Notes under the pieces: generated by a model
The model's database searches: none
What the model was told of the DNA's origin: nothing
The model's input: only the letters and a program-made list of their open reading frames with translations
Shown: in pieces, positions 45,335 to 56,459 of the stretch
Layout of the letters: each line of letters begins with the position of its first letter
Numbering within the stretch: position 1 is the stretch's first letter
Translations under genes and position numbers: made by a program
Assembly: GCA_001574975.1 (NCBI GenBank)
Contig: KQ965879.1
Coordinates: forward strand, 10,716-74,715
Source of the DNA: Gonapodya prolifera JEL478
Taxonomy: Eukaryota > Monoblepharomycota > Monoblepharidomycetes > Monoblepharidales > Gonapodyaceae
Direction: 5' to 3'
DNA length: 64,000 nt

Positions 45335-47265
45335 TCACGCAAACATCTTGGCAAACGCCTTCTTTTGCTTGTCCTTTTCTGCTTTTTGTGCGGCTTTGGC
45401 TGGGGTGGACAGTGAGAGAGCCAATCAGTTCACATCACCACCCACATATCGCTGCCCAAGCTCGACTCGAAACTCACCAACAAGAACCTCCCTCTCAATC
45501 AACTTATCCCCCGGCTCCAACTTCCTCGCCTCCTCCAAATCCTTCACAGCCTCCTCGAACTCATCCAGCTTGGTCCTCGCACTTCCCCGCCTGAACAGCG
45601 CCTTGGCCCTGTCCGCGCTCGTCACGCCTTTGCCTTCAAGCTGCAGCACTGCCGTGCACGCCTCGATACACAGACGGTACTTGGACTGCTTCAGGTGGCA
45701 GCTGGCAGAGTTGAGCAGGCACGACGCCTTGAGCGAACGCAGGGTCGTCAGGTGTCCCTCCGCGGCGTCAAGTGGTGTGTTGTCAAGGATGTAATCGGCG
45801 TAGCGAAGGGCTTTGGCGTACTTCGACAGTGCGGTGGCAAAATCGCCCTTTTTGAAGTGGTCGTTCCCCGCCGCCTTGATCTTTCCCGCCACACTTGCCG
45901 CCCACTCGGCGTTCTTCTCGGCGGCAGATTCGTCCTCAGCGTAGTCCTCAAACCCATCCCCATCAGCCGGCACAGCGGCGCCCGTTGAGGCTGCGGTTGG
46001 GTCGTAGTCGTGGGGAAGTTGCCCGCAGTCCGCGATCGTGCACGGTGAGAGGGGTTTGTCGTTTGAGTTCTTTGGGGCGTGTTCTGGCCGGAGAAGCACA
46101 CTGGGGGTGAGCTTGGACGTCACAAGCGCCGGGGTCAGATATGCACCACGGCCAACTCACCGATTTTCCTCACAACGCCCATCCCCTTCACGACGCGCCC
46201 AAACACAACATGCTTGTTGTCCAAGTGTGGTGTCGGAACTGTCGTGATGAAGAACTGGGAGCCGTTGGTGCTGCAGGTTTGGAAATCGTCGTCGATGAGG
46301 TGGGGTATTAGCCGTGGATCGGAGGCTCACCGAGCAAGCAACTTACTTTGGACCAGCATTTGCCACTGTGAGGGAAAAGGGAGAGCGGGAAAGGTCAGTA
46401 TCGAGGGTCCATATCAAACTTCGAACCGTGGATCTCAAGCGAAGGAACTCGCGCACCACTCTCCAAGATAACCGAGCATCGAGCAGTGACCGCTGCTTCG
46501 ATCCCTGTGCATTCCTTTGACACGGGTGAGCGGACCGTTGACTCAACAGTGGGTGGCAGGTCCGGCTCGTCTCCTCCATCGAGTCCAGCAATAATACCCT
46601 TGATCATTAGCCACGTGTAAGCTCGAAACCGCGGTCTCTCAACCGCCCTAGTCGAAGCGCAACAAAAATACTCACTAGAAAGCAAGCCGGGTCGTTCGTG
46701 CTTGAATACGAACGCCTCGTCCTCGAACTTCTCCCCATAAATGCTCTCTCCGCCCGTTCCGTCCCCTCGCGTGAAGTCGCCGCCCTGGATCATGAACGAG
46801 CTGATGACGCGGTGGAAGGACGAGCCCTTGTAGTGGAGGACGGCGCCGGTGGGGGATGTGCCCTTTTCTGGGGGGAGGTGAAGGGTTGATGAAGGCGTGA
46901 CGGCCGCAGGGGGATGTGAAGGGCAGAAGCTTACCTCCGGTGCAGAGAGCTCGAAAGTTTTCCACGGTCTGATTGACGAGACGACGGCGTGTGACAGTGA
47001 ATCAGGTCGGGATTCCATCAATAAAGTTGACGTTTGACAAGAGAGCCAACAAGACCGTTCAAACCAGCGTATTATTGTGGAAATTCACAGTTCCAGGATG
47101 ATTCAAGTCAGATGCAATCCCCCTCAAGCGTCCTCCACCACCCCCGCAACTGCCATAACACACCTTGGGCACCTGTTTGGCGTACAGCTCCATGACGATT
47201 CGCCCCGCCTGTTCATCGCCGATGGTGATGTCGAAGTATGTGTATATTCGGTCGGCGACTGTCAT
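45335..47265 (-). CDS. CPR6: Cyclophilin-40 (peptidyl-prolyl isomerase with TPR domain)
   Basis: Hsp90 co-chaperone with an N-terminal cyclophilin domain and C-terminal TPR repeats. Start [20 protein letters not shown]. Successive exons give [32 protein letters not shown] (catalytic Arg, F..Q.GD), [46 protein letters not shown] and [15 protein letters not shown]. Leu in PHLDNKH sits where CypA has Trp, as is common in Cyp40. An acidic linker follows, then TPR helices [40 protein letters not shown] and [20 protein letters not shown]. The C-terminus is [17 protein letters not shown], the helix after the TPR typical of the family. Introns are short GT-AG. Yeast has two such proteins (Cpr6, Cpr7), so the symbol is by family. 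Confidence 0.9.
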
Positions 47266-47518
47266 GGTTCCGTCTGGTGTCTCCGGGGAAGATTCAATGG
47301 GGAGCAAAAGTTGTGGACCGTCCGTTTCTGTTGGATTCCACAAAGCTGTGGCCATTTTCCAAACCACAATTTCCCCACCCCCGAATATGAGTTCGTCGCC
47401 GAAAGAGACGATGTTCCAACACCTCCTATCTCTCAACCCTGTGGACTTTGTTGCCCAAATGGACCACGGCCTCTGCCATCACAAACATCGAACAAAAGGA
47501 ACGATGGAATCATGCCTC

Positions 47519-47749
47519 TCACTTCACGCCCAGTTTGTCGAGTTTCTCCAATACACTGTGGATTGCAGTCCTCTGGTGGATGGCCGGTTGGCAACTACTC
47601 CCGTACACGCCCAACAACTCCTCACTCTCATCGTCGCCTCTCCGGTCTCTTTCCGCCTGCTCGACATGATCCCGACGACTGTGTCGGACCTTCGAGAGGT
47701 TGACGCGAAGCCCTGTACCAGGAGGGAACAGGACATAATCGGCACTCAT
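47519..47749 (-). CDS. Small hypothetical protein
   Basis: A single-exon frame of 76 codons starting MSADYVLFPPGTGLRVNLSK and ending HSVLEKLDKLGVK. The amphipathic end and charged middle (RRDHVEQAERDRRGDDESEE) look protein-like, and it sits in the gap upstream of cyclophilin-40 on the same strand. I do not recognise a family, and a chance frame cannot be excluded. Confidence 0.4.
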   Translation of the reverse strand: MSADYVLFPPGTGLRVNLSKVRHSRRDHVEQAERDRRGDDESEELLGVYGSSCQPAIHQRTAIHSVLEKLDKLGVK

Positions 47750-47759
47750 TGAAATATTG

Positions 47760-48430
47760 CCGCAGACCGCTTGAAACTCCTTCTTCCATGAAGAAGAACA
47801 GCGAAAACAGCAATGAAGAGCTCTCACTGAATCCCCTTTACCATCTGCTGTGACTCATCCAATCGCTCAAGTACAAAAAGGATGCCCTCAGTACATAGAT
47901 AGCGCGGCGGCGTCACACAAAACACGGACCTGTGAGGGGGTTCTTCTCGAAAAAAAGTCCGCGATATAGTTTCAATTGCTCCGAAAGAGTGTCCACAATA
48001 AAACCACGACTTAGTAGAAGTCCAACTTCATATCCCACTGCTCGGCCACCGGCTATTTTTGGGAGCAGGCACGCAGGAAAAACGGATCAACCGCCCGACC
48101 GCAGCCACAATCTCTGTCGGTGCAGTTCACGACGTTTCGTCCTGTTTCCAACTGGCGGCGACCGCGGGGCGTGATTCTGTGACATTGGCCGTCAAACCCT
48201 GGGAGTCTGGTAATTATTGAATGAAGTCGCACCCGACGCAACTGTCGGAGAACAATTTCCAATTATCCACTTTTCTGGGTCCTCCTGAAGAAAAAGGGGA
48301 GAAGGGGTTGGAGCAAATTAAGTATTTTCTCTTTTTGAACGTGGAACTACATCAATCCTGCCTCAAACATGTAAGACGTCAAAACCACGTCCGTTGGAAG
48401 GCAGAGCTCGTGATACTACTGCCTTCCGAT
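47760..48430. other. No gene seen
   Basis: Between the small frame and the leucine-rich-repeat gene there is no convincing coding sequence or RNA gene. It probably holds the promoter side of the small gene and the 3' flank of the LRR gene. Confidence 0.4.
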
Positions 48431-48439
48431 CGTTGCTGA

Positions 48440-49715
48440 AACTTTGGTCTGGTTGCAGAGGAGTGAGGGTTGCAGTAATGAGAATTGATACCCTTGATCA
48501 ACTCGGCCATCCAGGAGGGCACACTGGGAAAGAAAACAAAGTGTCCCACACACACACCGCGTAAAAACAACGTCTGGAAGTTGGGCAAGCTCTCGAGCGC
48601 ATCACCAAGGGCCTACACTGCCTCGTCGCCCGCGTATACGGACACTGTTCACATTGATTAACGATAAATTGACAATGAGATGGAGATACCGAGTCAGTGA
48701 GTCGCACGACAAATGCCCGCGCAAAAAAAGAAATGAGGGCTGGTCCGACTCACTTCTGAGATCCAATGTCTGGAGGCTGGTCAAGCTCTTGAGCGCTTCA
48801 CTGAAGGCTTGAACTTTGTCGCAAATCGGGTTAACTGTCCACATGTTCCATTATCCATACATGGACCATTGGGGGCCAGCAGAGACATTGACACAGTGAG
48901 TTGCAGGAAACACTCCGACGCAAAGAGGGAGGAAGGTGGCCCTTTCAACTCACTTTCAAGACTCAAATCTTGGTGGCTGGTCAGACTCTCAAGCGCTTCA
49001 CCAAGGGCTTGTTCCCTTTTGTCTCCGATCCCGTTGGCTGCCCAATAGTACGCATCAACCAGCAAACAAACACGTGACAACACATTTGTAGTGGCAACAG
49101 CAAGGCACAACATGTCATAAATCACGTGCCCACAAATGAGGCAGACAATGCAGTTCATGCGACTCACCTCGGAGATCAAACTTCTGGAGCTTGGTCAGGC
49201 CCTTGAGCCCTTCACCAATTGCCTTGACTCCGTCATCTCCTATTCTGTTGTCTGGTGGTACAAGTCCACATTGATCACATCAATCGAAAGAGACGTCACC
49301 TTCAAATGAGACGGCAAAAACGGCAGTTGATGCGACTCACATCCGACCTCCAACGTCTGGAGGCTGGTCAGGCCCTTGAGTGCTTCACCAAGTGCCTGCG
49401 CTCCACTGACTCACCTTCAAGATTGAGCAACTGGAGGCTAGGTAGTCCCTCGAGCGCTTCCCCGACGGCCTGTGCTCCATTGTCCCCGATTTGGCTCCCT
49501 GTCCACATTGTACGCATTGACCAACCAACGAACACGAGACAACACACGAGAAGAGCCGAAAGTGTGTCACATATTGTCGCACGCCACGTTCCTGCACATA
49601 GGCAAAAAAGGGGTAGCAGATGCAACTCACTTCTGAGATGCAACGATGAGCGGACCCTTGAGCGCTGCAATGAGGGCCTTGGCGCCGTCTTCTACTATTT
49701 CGTCGTCTGTTCACA
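48440..49715 (-). CDS. Leucine-rich-repeat gene with one repeat per exon
   Basis: At least six exons each encode one ribonuclease-inhibitor-like repeat of 27-28 residues: DDEIVEDGAKALIAALKG; SQIGDNGAQAVGEALEGLPS (LQLLNLEG); a shortened AQALGEALKGLTSLQTLEVG; NRIGDDGVKAIGEGLKGLTK (LQKFDLRG); ANGIGDKREQALGEALESLT; NPICDKVQAFSEALKSLTSL (QTLDLRS); and AGDEAV-ALGDALESLPNFQT. Exons end at a conserved GTGAGTYGC donor, and the acceptors (near 49710, 49500, 49250, 49040, 48836, 48640) are 200-250 bp apart. The introns also resemble one another (ends like GTACAATGTGGACAG). One repeat near 48630 has a TAG where a sense codon is expected, and another is shortened, so the copy may be partly decayed. The N-terminal part (49740-50340) is unresolved. 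Confidence 0.6.
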
Positions 49716-49739
49716 TTGTGCATATTGTTCGACCATCAG

Positions 49740-50340
49740 ACCGAGACAGCAATTTTGTGAGCCGTATGCCGCATGGCAATTTCGCTCAAAATGGCGGGAC
49801 CTTCTCTTATACACCATGCTGTACTTGTTCTCACTCTTTTCATGTTCCCAGCGCAAGAGTCCTCCTTTTCGGAGGGTCGTTCTGCGGGCGATGACATCAA
49901 CTTGGTCTTGTCATGCCGAACCCCGAACCACATTATCACACCCGGGGAAACTCGGGACCTTCGTCGAATCACCACACGCACCACGGGACATTCAGCCACA
50001 ATCCACTTAAAATTTTGGCACCTTGCCACGGATGTATCCACCAGGGGCGAGCTGACACATGGTGACGTCAGCGAGAAGATGGTGCCCTACTTCCGGAGCT
50101 GGGCGAACTACCACACGTTTGCCGCCCCACCTGCCACTGCCCACTTGAGCTGCGACTTTTACGACGCTTCTCACTCTGCTTCAGGCCCCCTGGTTTCAGC
50201 CTAAGATCATAGTGTTGACCTCCGTCACAGCTCCTGCGATGTGACGCCGACAGGCGACAGTCAACACACACCCGCCATCTGATCCGACATGAGCTGTTTA
50301 GTCTTTGCTTTTGGACGCGGAAGCGGGTTTGGGCTGTTCG
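49740..50340. other. Unresolved 5' region of the LRR gene, no clear domain
   Basis: Minus-strand frames here show no recognisable domain. A long plus-strand open frame over 49255-50010 is antisense to the repeats and is taken as a shadow. An N-terminal effector or NB-ARC/NACHT domain, as in many LRR proteins, was looked for and not seen. Confidence 0.35.
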
Positions 50341-50525
50341 CAACTTGCGGCCTGTTGCTCAGAGAAGTTCCCGAGTTACGTTAGGGTGTCACGTAAATTA
50401 ATGCAAATATATAAACCAACTACTACCATTCTATGTGACACACTCTTTTTTTCTACACCTATGCCTACACCCTGCCTGTGCTCCGCTTCGTCCCTTCACC
50501 ATTTCCTCCCACCTCACTCTGAACC

Positions 50526-52657
50526 TCACTTGTTGGTACCCTCCCCCGCCCCCACAACCGCCCCACTCGCCACAACAGCCCCCTCCATCCCCTTGGGCAC
50601 CTCAATCACGTGTCCCATCCTCGCAATCTTGGTCACGAGGTACTTGTCCAGCTCGTTCATCCTCCTTTCCACGTCACCTGCTCCTCCCGCAGTGCCGCCG
50701 GAGGGAGGGTTGGACATGACGTCCACGGACGACGCGAAGGGAGATTCGGACTGCTCCGCCGTGGACTCGAACAGCACCGCGGTCGCCAGGGACGAGCGGC
50801 GGTGTGTTGTTCCGGCAGCATGCTCATGAAGCTCGCCACCACACACCACCGCAACGCCCTCCGCCGCGCCCGCACGGGCACCGACTCCCATAAGCCTCTT
50901 CCACCGCTCCGGCACCATACCCCTCCTCTCCACAACCCTCACACCGCCCTCCTGGACACCCTTGATCTTTGCCGGGTTATTCGTCATCAACCGCACCTTG
51001 CCCACACCCAAATCCCGCAACATGGCCGCCGCAATATCGTACCGGCGCCCGTCCTCGGGCAAGTCCAGGAGCAAGTTCGCCGTGACCGTGTCGTGCCCCA
51101 AGTCTTGCAGGTTGTAAGCGCGGAGTTTGTTGGGAAGGCCGATGCCGCGTCCTTCTTGCCTCAAGTACAGGATCACACACGGTGGGGAGTGAGGGTCGGA
51201 CGTGGCTTCGTGCATGGCCCGCATGGCGGTGTGGAGTTGTTCGGCGCAGTCGCACCGCGCCGAGAGGATGGTTTCGCCCGTGAAGCAGGCAGAGTGGATT
51301 CGCGCCAAGGGGGCGCTCGAGGGGTCTTCGTCTTCGCCTTGCTTCACGGTGCCGCTCTCCCACGAGGCAGTCGTGGCTTGCACTTCAGCGAGCTTTTCGA
51401 GGGGACACGCACCGCGCGATATCCGGTCGAATTCGGTCTCCCCCGGTCGGGGCAGGTCCACGGTGCGTGAGCGCATGTTGCCGTATACGATCGCGAGGTG
51501 CTGGATTGGGCGGGGTGAGGGGGAAGGCGTGGTTAGTCGGGCTCGGGCTCGTTCAATTGAGTGTGTAAACTCAAATCCACGAATGGTGATAGATTGGCTC
51601 CCGCAGCTACTTCGTCGAGACTTGAAAAGAAAATCGCCTCTGCAGAACTCGTCCTCGCAATTTCGAAGTCAAACCACTGTCGCTGTAAGTTCCTCCTGTC
51701 CATACGCCGGTAGACTCTTGTCCGCTTGACACATCGGTCTTGCGCGCTTCCCAATCTTCCCCTCACCCTCGCCGGCGACTCCAGCACTCGAAACCGAGAA
51801 TCATACACCTCCAACGGTCTCCTCGGCCTTCCTACTGCATCTCCGGTATGGTTGTCCATGCGCCTAACCACTCCACTCGAGTCTGCCTCACTCCACTCGC
51901 CACGTGTCGTACTCACATGCTCCTGATCCCTATTATTGACATACAAATGCACCCAAAACTCGCCCTTATCCTCTGTCGGGATCCTGCTTCTGACGGCACA
52001 CTCGACGTACAGCTCCTTGCCCGGTGTCAGTAACTTGACGGCGTCGTAGGGAGGGACGGCGAGGTGGGAGATTGATTGTGCGGAGGGGTGCAGGTGGAAC
52101 GGGATGGGAGTTGAGGCCGAACCGTTTGTGAGGGTTGAATTGCCGGGACCGGAGTGCGTGGGAGAGAAAGAGGAGGTGGGAGAGAGAGGAGGCACGCCGC
52201 CGGCCGTGCTTAGATTGTCCATGTCGGAGAGTAAAGATAGCGCTCGGAGCGATGCCGCGGCGGCGGCTGCCGGAGTGGAGGAGTATCGGGATGACAGCAT
52301 GGGGATTCTCTGCTGCTGCTGCCCTCGTTCCTCGCCATCCTCGCCATCCGCACCGTCGCCGACCTCCCCACCGTCCTCTAGAACATGTTTGTCCTGGTGG
52401 TTCGAGACCAGCGACGCGCCGGACTTCACCCGTCCCTTTCCGATGACATTCGCAAACCTATCGGCGGTTCCCTGCCCCACATCTGACAAGCTCTTCGCCG
52501 TCTTAAGCCCCGTCTGCGAATCGGTAATGGGAATCGGCTGGCTGAGAAACCCCGCAATGGACGTCTGCAGATTCGTCGCCCAGTCTCGCAGCTGCGTCAG
52601 CGTGAATCCGTACTTCTCGGGGTCTTCGGCGAGCAGAGCGAGATACAGCGGTGTCAT
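50526..52657 (-). CDS. RIB1: GTP cyclohydrolase II with N-terminal domain (riboflavin synthesis)
   Basis: Converts GTP to diaminohydroxyribosylamino-pyrimidine phosphate, formate and diphosphate, the first step of riboflavin synthesis. The exon at 51917 upward ends ECAVRSRIPTEDKGEFWVHL then YVNNRDQEH. A 416-bp intron (51501-51916) leads to HLAIVYGNMRSRTVDL, RPGETEFDR, then RIHSACFTGETILSARCDCA (three zinc Cys), VILYLRQEGRGIGLPNKLRA, YNLQDLGHDTVTANLLLDLP and VRLMTNNPAKI. Upstream, TPLRHMTPLYLALLAEDPEK and YGFTLTQLRDWATNLQT match the fungal GTP_CH_N domain, separated from the catalytic core by a Ser/Gln/Ala-rich linker. An acceptor (CATCACAG near 52687) shows at least one more 5' exon, so the true start lies upstream and is not resolved. 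The C-terminal tail beyond the core ends AVVGAGEGTNK. Confidence 0.85.
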
Positions 52658-52869
52658 GTGGCGCAGTGGGGTGAGTGCGGCTGTGATGGGTGACGGGTGA
52701 GGGTGAGTCAATACTCTGTGTCGGAATCTCGAAACGAAATCTGTCGGCTGAAATAGCTCTACCGGCGAACGACAAGGCAACACATTCCGGCGAAGAGAAA
52801 CGCGAAAGAATCTCGTAATGCGCTAAATTACGTTTGCTTGGCATGCGAAAAGGCATCGGCGGTCGTTTG

Positions 52870-52973
52870 TGGGAGTGACGGATGCTTAGTGTTCCGACAA
52901 AGAGAGTACCAGCCCACAGAACGATAAAAAAACCCATGGTAGTGAATGAAATCTGTTCCCAAGGCGAGGCCAA
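52870..52973 (-). other. Possible exon with one membrane span, ownership unknown
   Basis: The minus strand reads MASPWEQISFTTMGFFIVLW then AGTLFVGTLSI, a plausible signal anchor starting at an ATG. It could be the first exon of RIB1 (unlikely for a cytosolic enzyme) or a remnant of another gene. Confidence 0.25.
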
Positions 52974-53005
52974 CTAGGTGGAGAAGAACGCACAGTCGCC
53001 GTGTT

Positions 53006-54990
53006 TTATTTCATGCAGTCTCTGCTGACAGCCAGGCCCAGCGATGTCTGGGCATTCTTTGGCTGAATTTGTCCCAAGACTTTCAGCACTTCAGCCTTCA
53101 AGCGTGGGTCGTGCGCTTTGGCGTGGTCGTAGTCGTACCCGGTGGTCATCGTGCACAGATCTTCTGCGCGGGCGGGTCGAAAGTAGTCGGGGGAGCCTGC
53201 ACCCCAGGCCGCAAGGTCGAGCACTCCATTGTCAAAACACAGCAAGTCCTTGTTCGAGTCACGTGACCGCTGAAACCATTCCGCCCGCGAACCATAATGG
53301 TCCATGGACATGGCGAGCACGCCGCGGTGGAACCTTTCATTGCCAAGGTTCGAAATGAGGCTCTGGACATGCTTGCATTGGGCCTTGCCAGGTTCCCCGC
53401 GGCGCAGGTATTCGGTGTAGGCACGCACAAAGTGTTCCTTGAATGCAGGCTGCGAGATTGTCCTCTTGCCAACGACTGTGGTGTTCACGGACTGCCACCG
53501 CGAGCCGCTGAACATCATCCAAGGCCGGGAGTCCCCGTACGTGACAGGATCGTAGACCACAACATTGGGTTGCATGCGGTGAAGAAATCCGACACCGCAT
53601 CGTGGTCGCCTGAAAGCGCTTTGAGGAAGAGCTCGTTCTTTGCGGGATCGTCCGGAAAGAATCGGTATCCCTCGTTGACAAATTCATTGGGTCTCAACCC
53701 CCGGACTCCGCTTTCGAAGTAGTTGTTGGTGATGTTGCCAACCTGGATGATGACATTCTGGGTGTCCCCGGTGATGCTCACACCGCCAGGAGGGAAGCAA
53801 TCGACCCCTTGGGCCTTGCACTGGATGAGTGCCTTCATGACTTTGTCCACCAAGGCGGTGTGGACGACGCACCGTGATCCCCCACACCACATGCACGGTT
53901 CCATGGAGATATATGAATGTCCTGGGATTATCGCGTGCGGCCGGATTGTTCCCAGAGCAGTGGACCCCGGAATCTTGAGGGCCGAGCGGATGCTCCCGAT
54001 TGCTGCCTCCCGTGAAACCCGCTGCTCGGGGGTCTCGAGAAGGTGGGCAACGATGTCTTGAATGGGCCCGGGAAGCTTGGCAAAAGGTACCCACCCTTGC
54101 TTCCCTTTTGCGCAAGATTCTCGTTTGGTTGAGTGGCAAAAGAGACCGGCGCCAGCTCGCGTCAGCGTCACGTACGGGTGGTTCGAGTCATGGCAGCGTC
54201 CAAGGAATGGACAGTACGTCCCCGTCAGCTGGCAGTACACCACGCCGGGCTTGACCCCAACCCGGCCAACAGTGTTGAACTTCCTCCCGCCAGTCTCTGA
54301 CAGGAAGTGATTGTCCACAAAGCGTTGGAGCTCTTGAACGGTGGTCGGCTCCAGGTCACTCACAACACATTGCTTGTTGGGGTTTCCCTCAAATGGTCCA
54401 GTGGAATGCTGGCGCTTGTTGTCGGCGCGAGTCAAGAGCGCATCGTACAACCAATCGGGAACGTTTTGCAGGGTTGTCGTTTCAGGGCTGTGCTCCCACT
54501 CGTACTGCTTCTGCGTTCCGTCGGGATATTGAACTGTCGTCGGTGCACACAGAATCATCCCACCGGTGCCTCGGATGTCCGCCACACCATTGTCGAGAAC
54601 GTCTTCCCAGGGAGTACAGGCACAACCGGGCCGATGTAGTTGCATTCACATCCCCACCATTTCTGCTCAAAATGGTATTGCAGGTTACGTTTGAGAAACC
54701 ATGTTTTCCCGCACTCCTTCCCAAAGCAGGATGCTGAAGACCCTAAACGCGCCCTTGCAGGCCCAAGGGCAGTTGCGCTGGTGAAGGATGTCCGCGGGTA
54801 CGACGATAAGCGGTGGTGCGCCGAGCGGTACCATATGGTGGTGCGAAGCAACATGGGGAAATTCTCCCAGAACTCCGCCCTCCCGGATTACTTGCTCGGT
54901 ACAAGGGTTGCCGCACTCGCGCTCGGGTCCGCGCAGCGTCGCCGTGGCCACCGCCCTGAAAGTGCTGGAAGTCTTGCCGACCCCCGCGTT
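53006..54990 (-). mobile_element. Virus-like replication gene fossil: primase plus D5-type region
   Basis: Minus-strand order of parts: a P-loop-like segment (NAGVGKTSS, about 54950-54985) followed by PLIVVPADILHQ; a Cys-rich segment (about 54640-54730); an archaeo-eukaryotic primase-like motif (NGVADIRGTGG, about 54560); a zinc motif of the PrimPol/UL52 type (YCPFLGRCHDSNHPYVTL, about 54170-54240); and a D5_N-like region with WMMFSGSRWQ and LCFDNGVLDL ending in TTGYDYDH. Such proteins occur in large DNA viruses of the NCLDV group and related elements. No SF3 helicase ATPase part and no capsid gene is seen nearby. It looks broken, with about two breaks. Long surviving open stretches suggest a fairly recent insertion. 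Family assignment is by motif only. Confidence 0.55.
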
Positions 54991-55042
54991 GTCGAGTAGA
55001 GACCCAGCGAGCCGGACGCGGGAGGACGTGGTTGCGATCGGC

Positions 55043-55058
55043 GGGGGGGGGGGGGGTT
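55043..55058. repeat. Poly-G run
   Basis: A run of about 14 G bases lies at the right edge of the virus-like fossil. It is a likely site of length error in the assembly. Confidence 0.8.
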
Positions 55059-55569
55059 GTCGGGCAGAGTTGGGGTAGTAATAAGGAAATGAGATGTGTG
55101 CCGCGTGGCAGACGCAGCGGCCGGCTGCTCAACCACGGCGGCGGCAAGCGTCAGGTCAGACGGTGCGGCCAACGGTGGGCGGACAGGCACGCACCGCCGG
55201 GACTCCCGGTCTGTTCTCATCTTCAATGAGCACGTTGCGCCTGCCGCTCCTGGTGTGACCTGCTCAGAACTCTCGCGGGCAGTAGCGCCATCTTTCGATG
55301 GTGAAGGCGGGCGAGGGGAAAGTGGCGGGGTAGAAGCCATGGGCCTCGTTTTCGCCAACGTCGGCCCAACAATCATTTCATCTTCCAGTCACACGTTCAT
55401 GTTACACTGAAGTGATGGCTACAGTATGCTAAAACAGAGCGGGTGGGTTGCCTCCCCACCCCCCACCCCGCATGTTGACCCACCTCGAGAGCCCCCAGCC
55501 CACACTGATGTCCCAAACAGCGGCCCAGGTTATGCTGGTGACCCGCTGAGTCGAGAAAGTTGAAGGCTT

Positions 55570-56453
55570 ATGGGGGATATTTCACATGAGCGAAAAACTG
55601 TGGTCGTTCGAAAAAATTCAAACTCCATGTCGTCCGGTTGCTCCCGCCGCCTCCTTCTGGCCGGGGTGCCACCGCGCTTTCGAACGCCTTTCTGCGCGCT
55701 CTCCGTGAACACAGCGCGGCGAGCGAGTACAGCCTCTGTGGATGCGGACCTTCAACCCTGGAATCACCCCGACTGGGCAAAGTGGCTGCCCAGCGCACAA
55801 ATAGCAGCGGTCAAGGCGTCGTTCCGCGCTCTTGAGGCAAAGGCTGAGAAGCTGGAGGAGCGTGCTGGAAGGCTTGAGGCAGAGAAGCAGGTTACAGAGA
55901 GGGATTTAAGGGAGGGGCGACATCGAAGCGGATTTTACGAGTTCCGTGCCGTGTTTGGTAAGCCGCAACCCCGTGCAGAAGCTGCCCTTCTTTAACTCCC
56001 CGGCACCGGCCCCTGCACCTTCTGACAGAGCAAGCACGCGCCCGCCTGATGAGCGAATGTGACCTCCGCATGTCTGACTACGAAAAGCGTCCCGTCGACC
56101 TCTGGAACAAGCTCGTTGGATCGCCTTCGCTCAAGCGACTTCGCGAAGAGTTTCTCGCCCCTTACCCAAAATTCAAAAGTGACAACGCTCTTGCGCATGA
56201 AGTTGTGCGTCTTCATGGCCGCCTTTCATCAGCACATCATCGCCTCGTCTTCGCAAATGACCGAACCTTCTTGGTGTTCCCATCAAAAGTAAGCAGGTTC
56301 CGGTTTGGTCACAATTACTCTCCTCACAGAACAACATTCGCGATAGTTCTTGCCAACAGCAGAAGATCGAGACTTGGCCAAGCTCTTCTACCGCATGCGG
56401 GACCCAGGTGTCGAAGTTGACGTTGGGATTGACATTCTGGATTGGGAAGAGTG
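55570..56453 (+). CDS. Unrecognised multi-exon gene, possible mitochondrial targeting and coiled coil
   Basis: Exon 1 (55570-55957) reads MSSGCSRRLLLAGVPPRFRT from an internal ATG at 55627, an Arg-rich start like a mitochondrial presequence. Then comes DLQPWNHPDWAKWLPSAQIA and a heptad-rich stretch ALEAKAEKLEERAGRLEAEK, likely coiled coil. A clean phase-1 intron (GTAAGC...GACAG) joins 56029-56288: EQARARLMSECDLRMSDYEK, LKRLREEFLAPYPKFKSDNA and LVFANDRTFLVFPSK. A third exon to about 56453 probably reads AEDRDLAKLFYRMRDPGVEV and ends DILDWEE, but the phase at its acceptor does not fit the simplest model. The distal ATG at 55570 is in frame too. I cannot assign a function. Confidence 0.5.
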
Positions 56454-56459
56454 AATGGC

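Noticed and set aside
49255-50010. Long plus-strand open frame (about 250 codons)
   Set aside because: It is exactly antisense to the leucine-rich-repeat exons and has no domain. The minus-strand repeats with conserved splice sites explain the openness.
50610-51470. Plus-strand open frame (about 286 codons) over RIB1
   Set aside because: It is antisense to the strongly conserved GTP cyclohydrolase II core and is a GC-rich shadow frame.
55643-56453. The unrecognised gene as part of the neighbouring virus-like fossil
   Set aside because: It is on the opposite strand, has a clean spliceosomal intron and a presequence-like N-terminus, and shares no motif with viral replication or capsid proteins.
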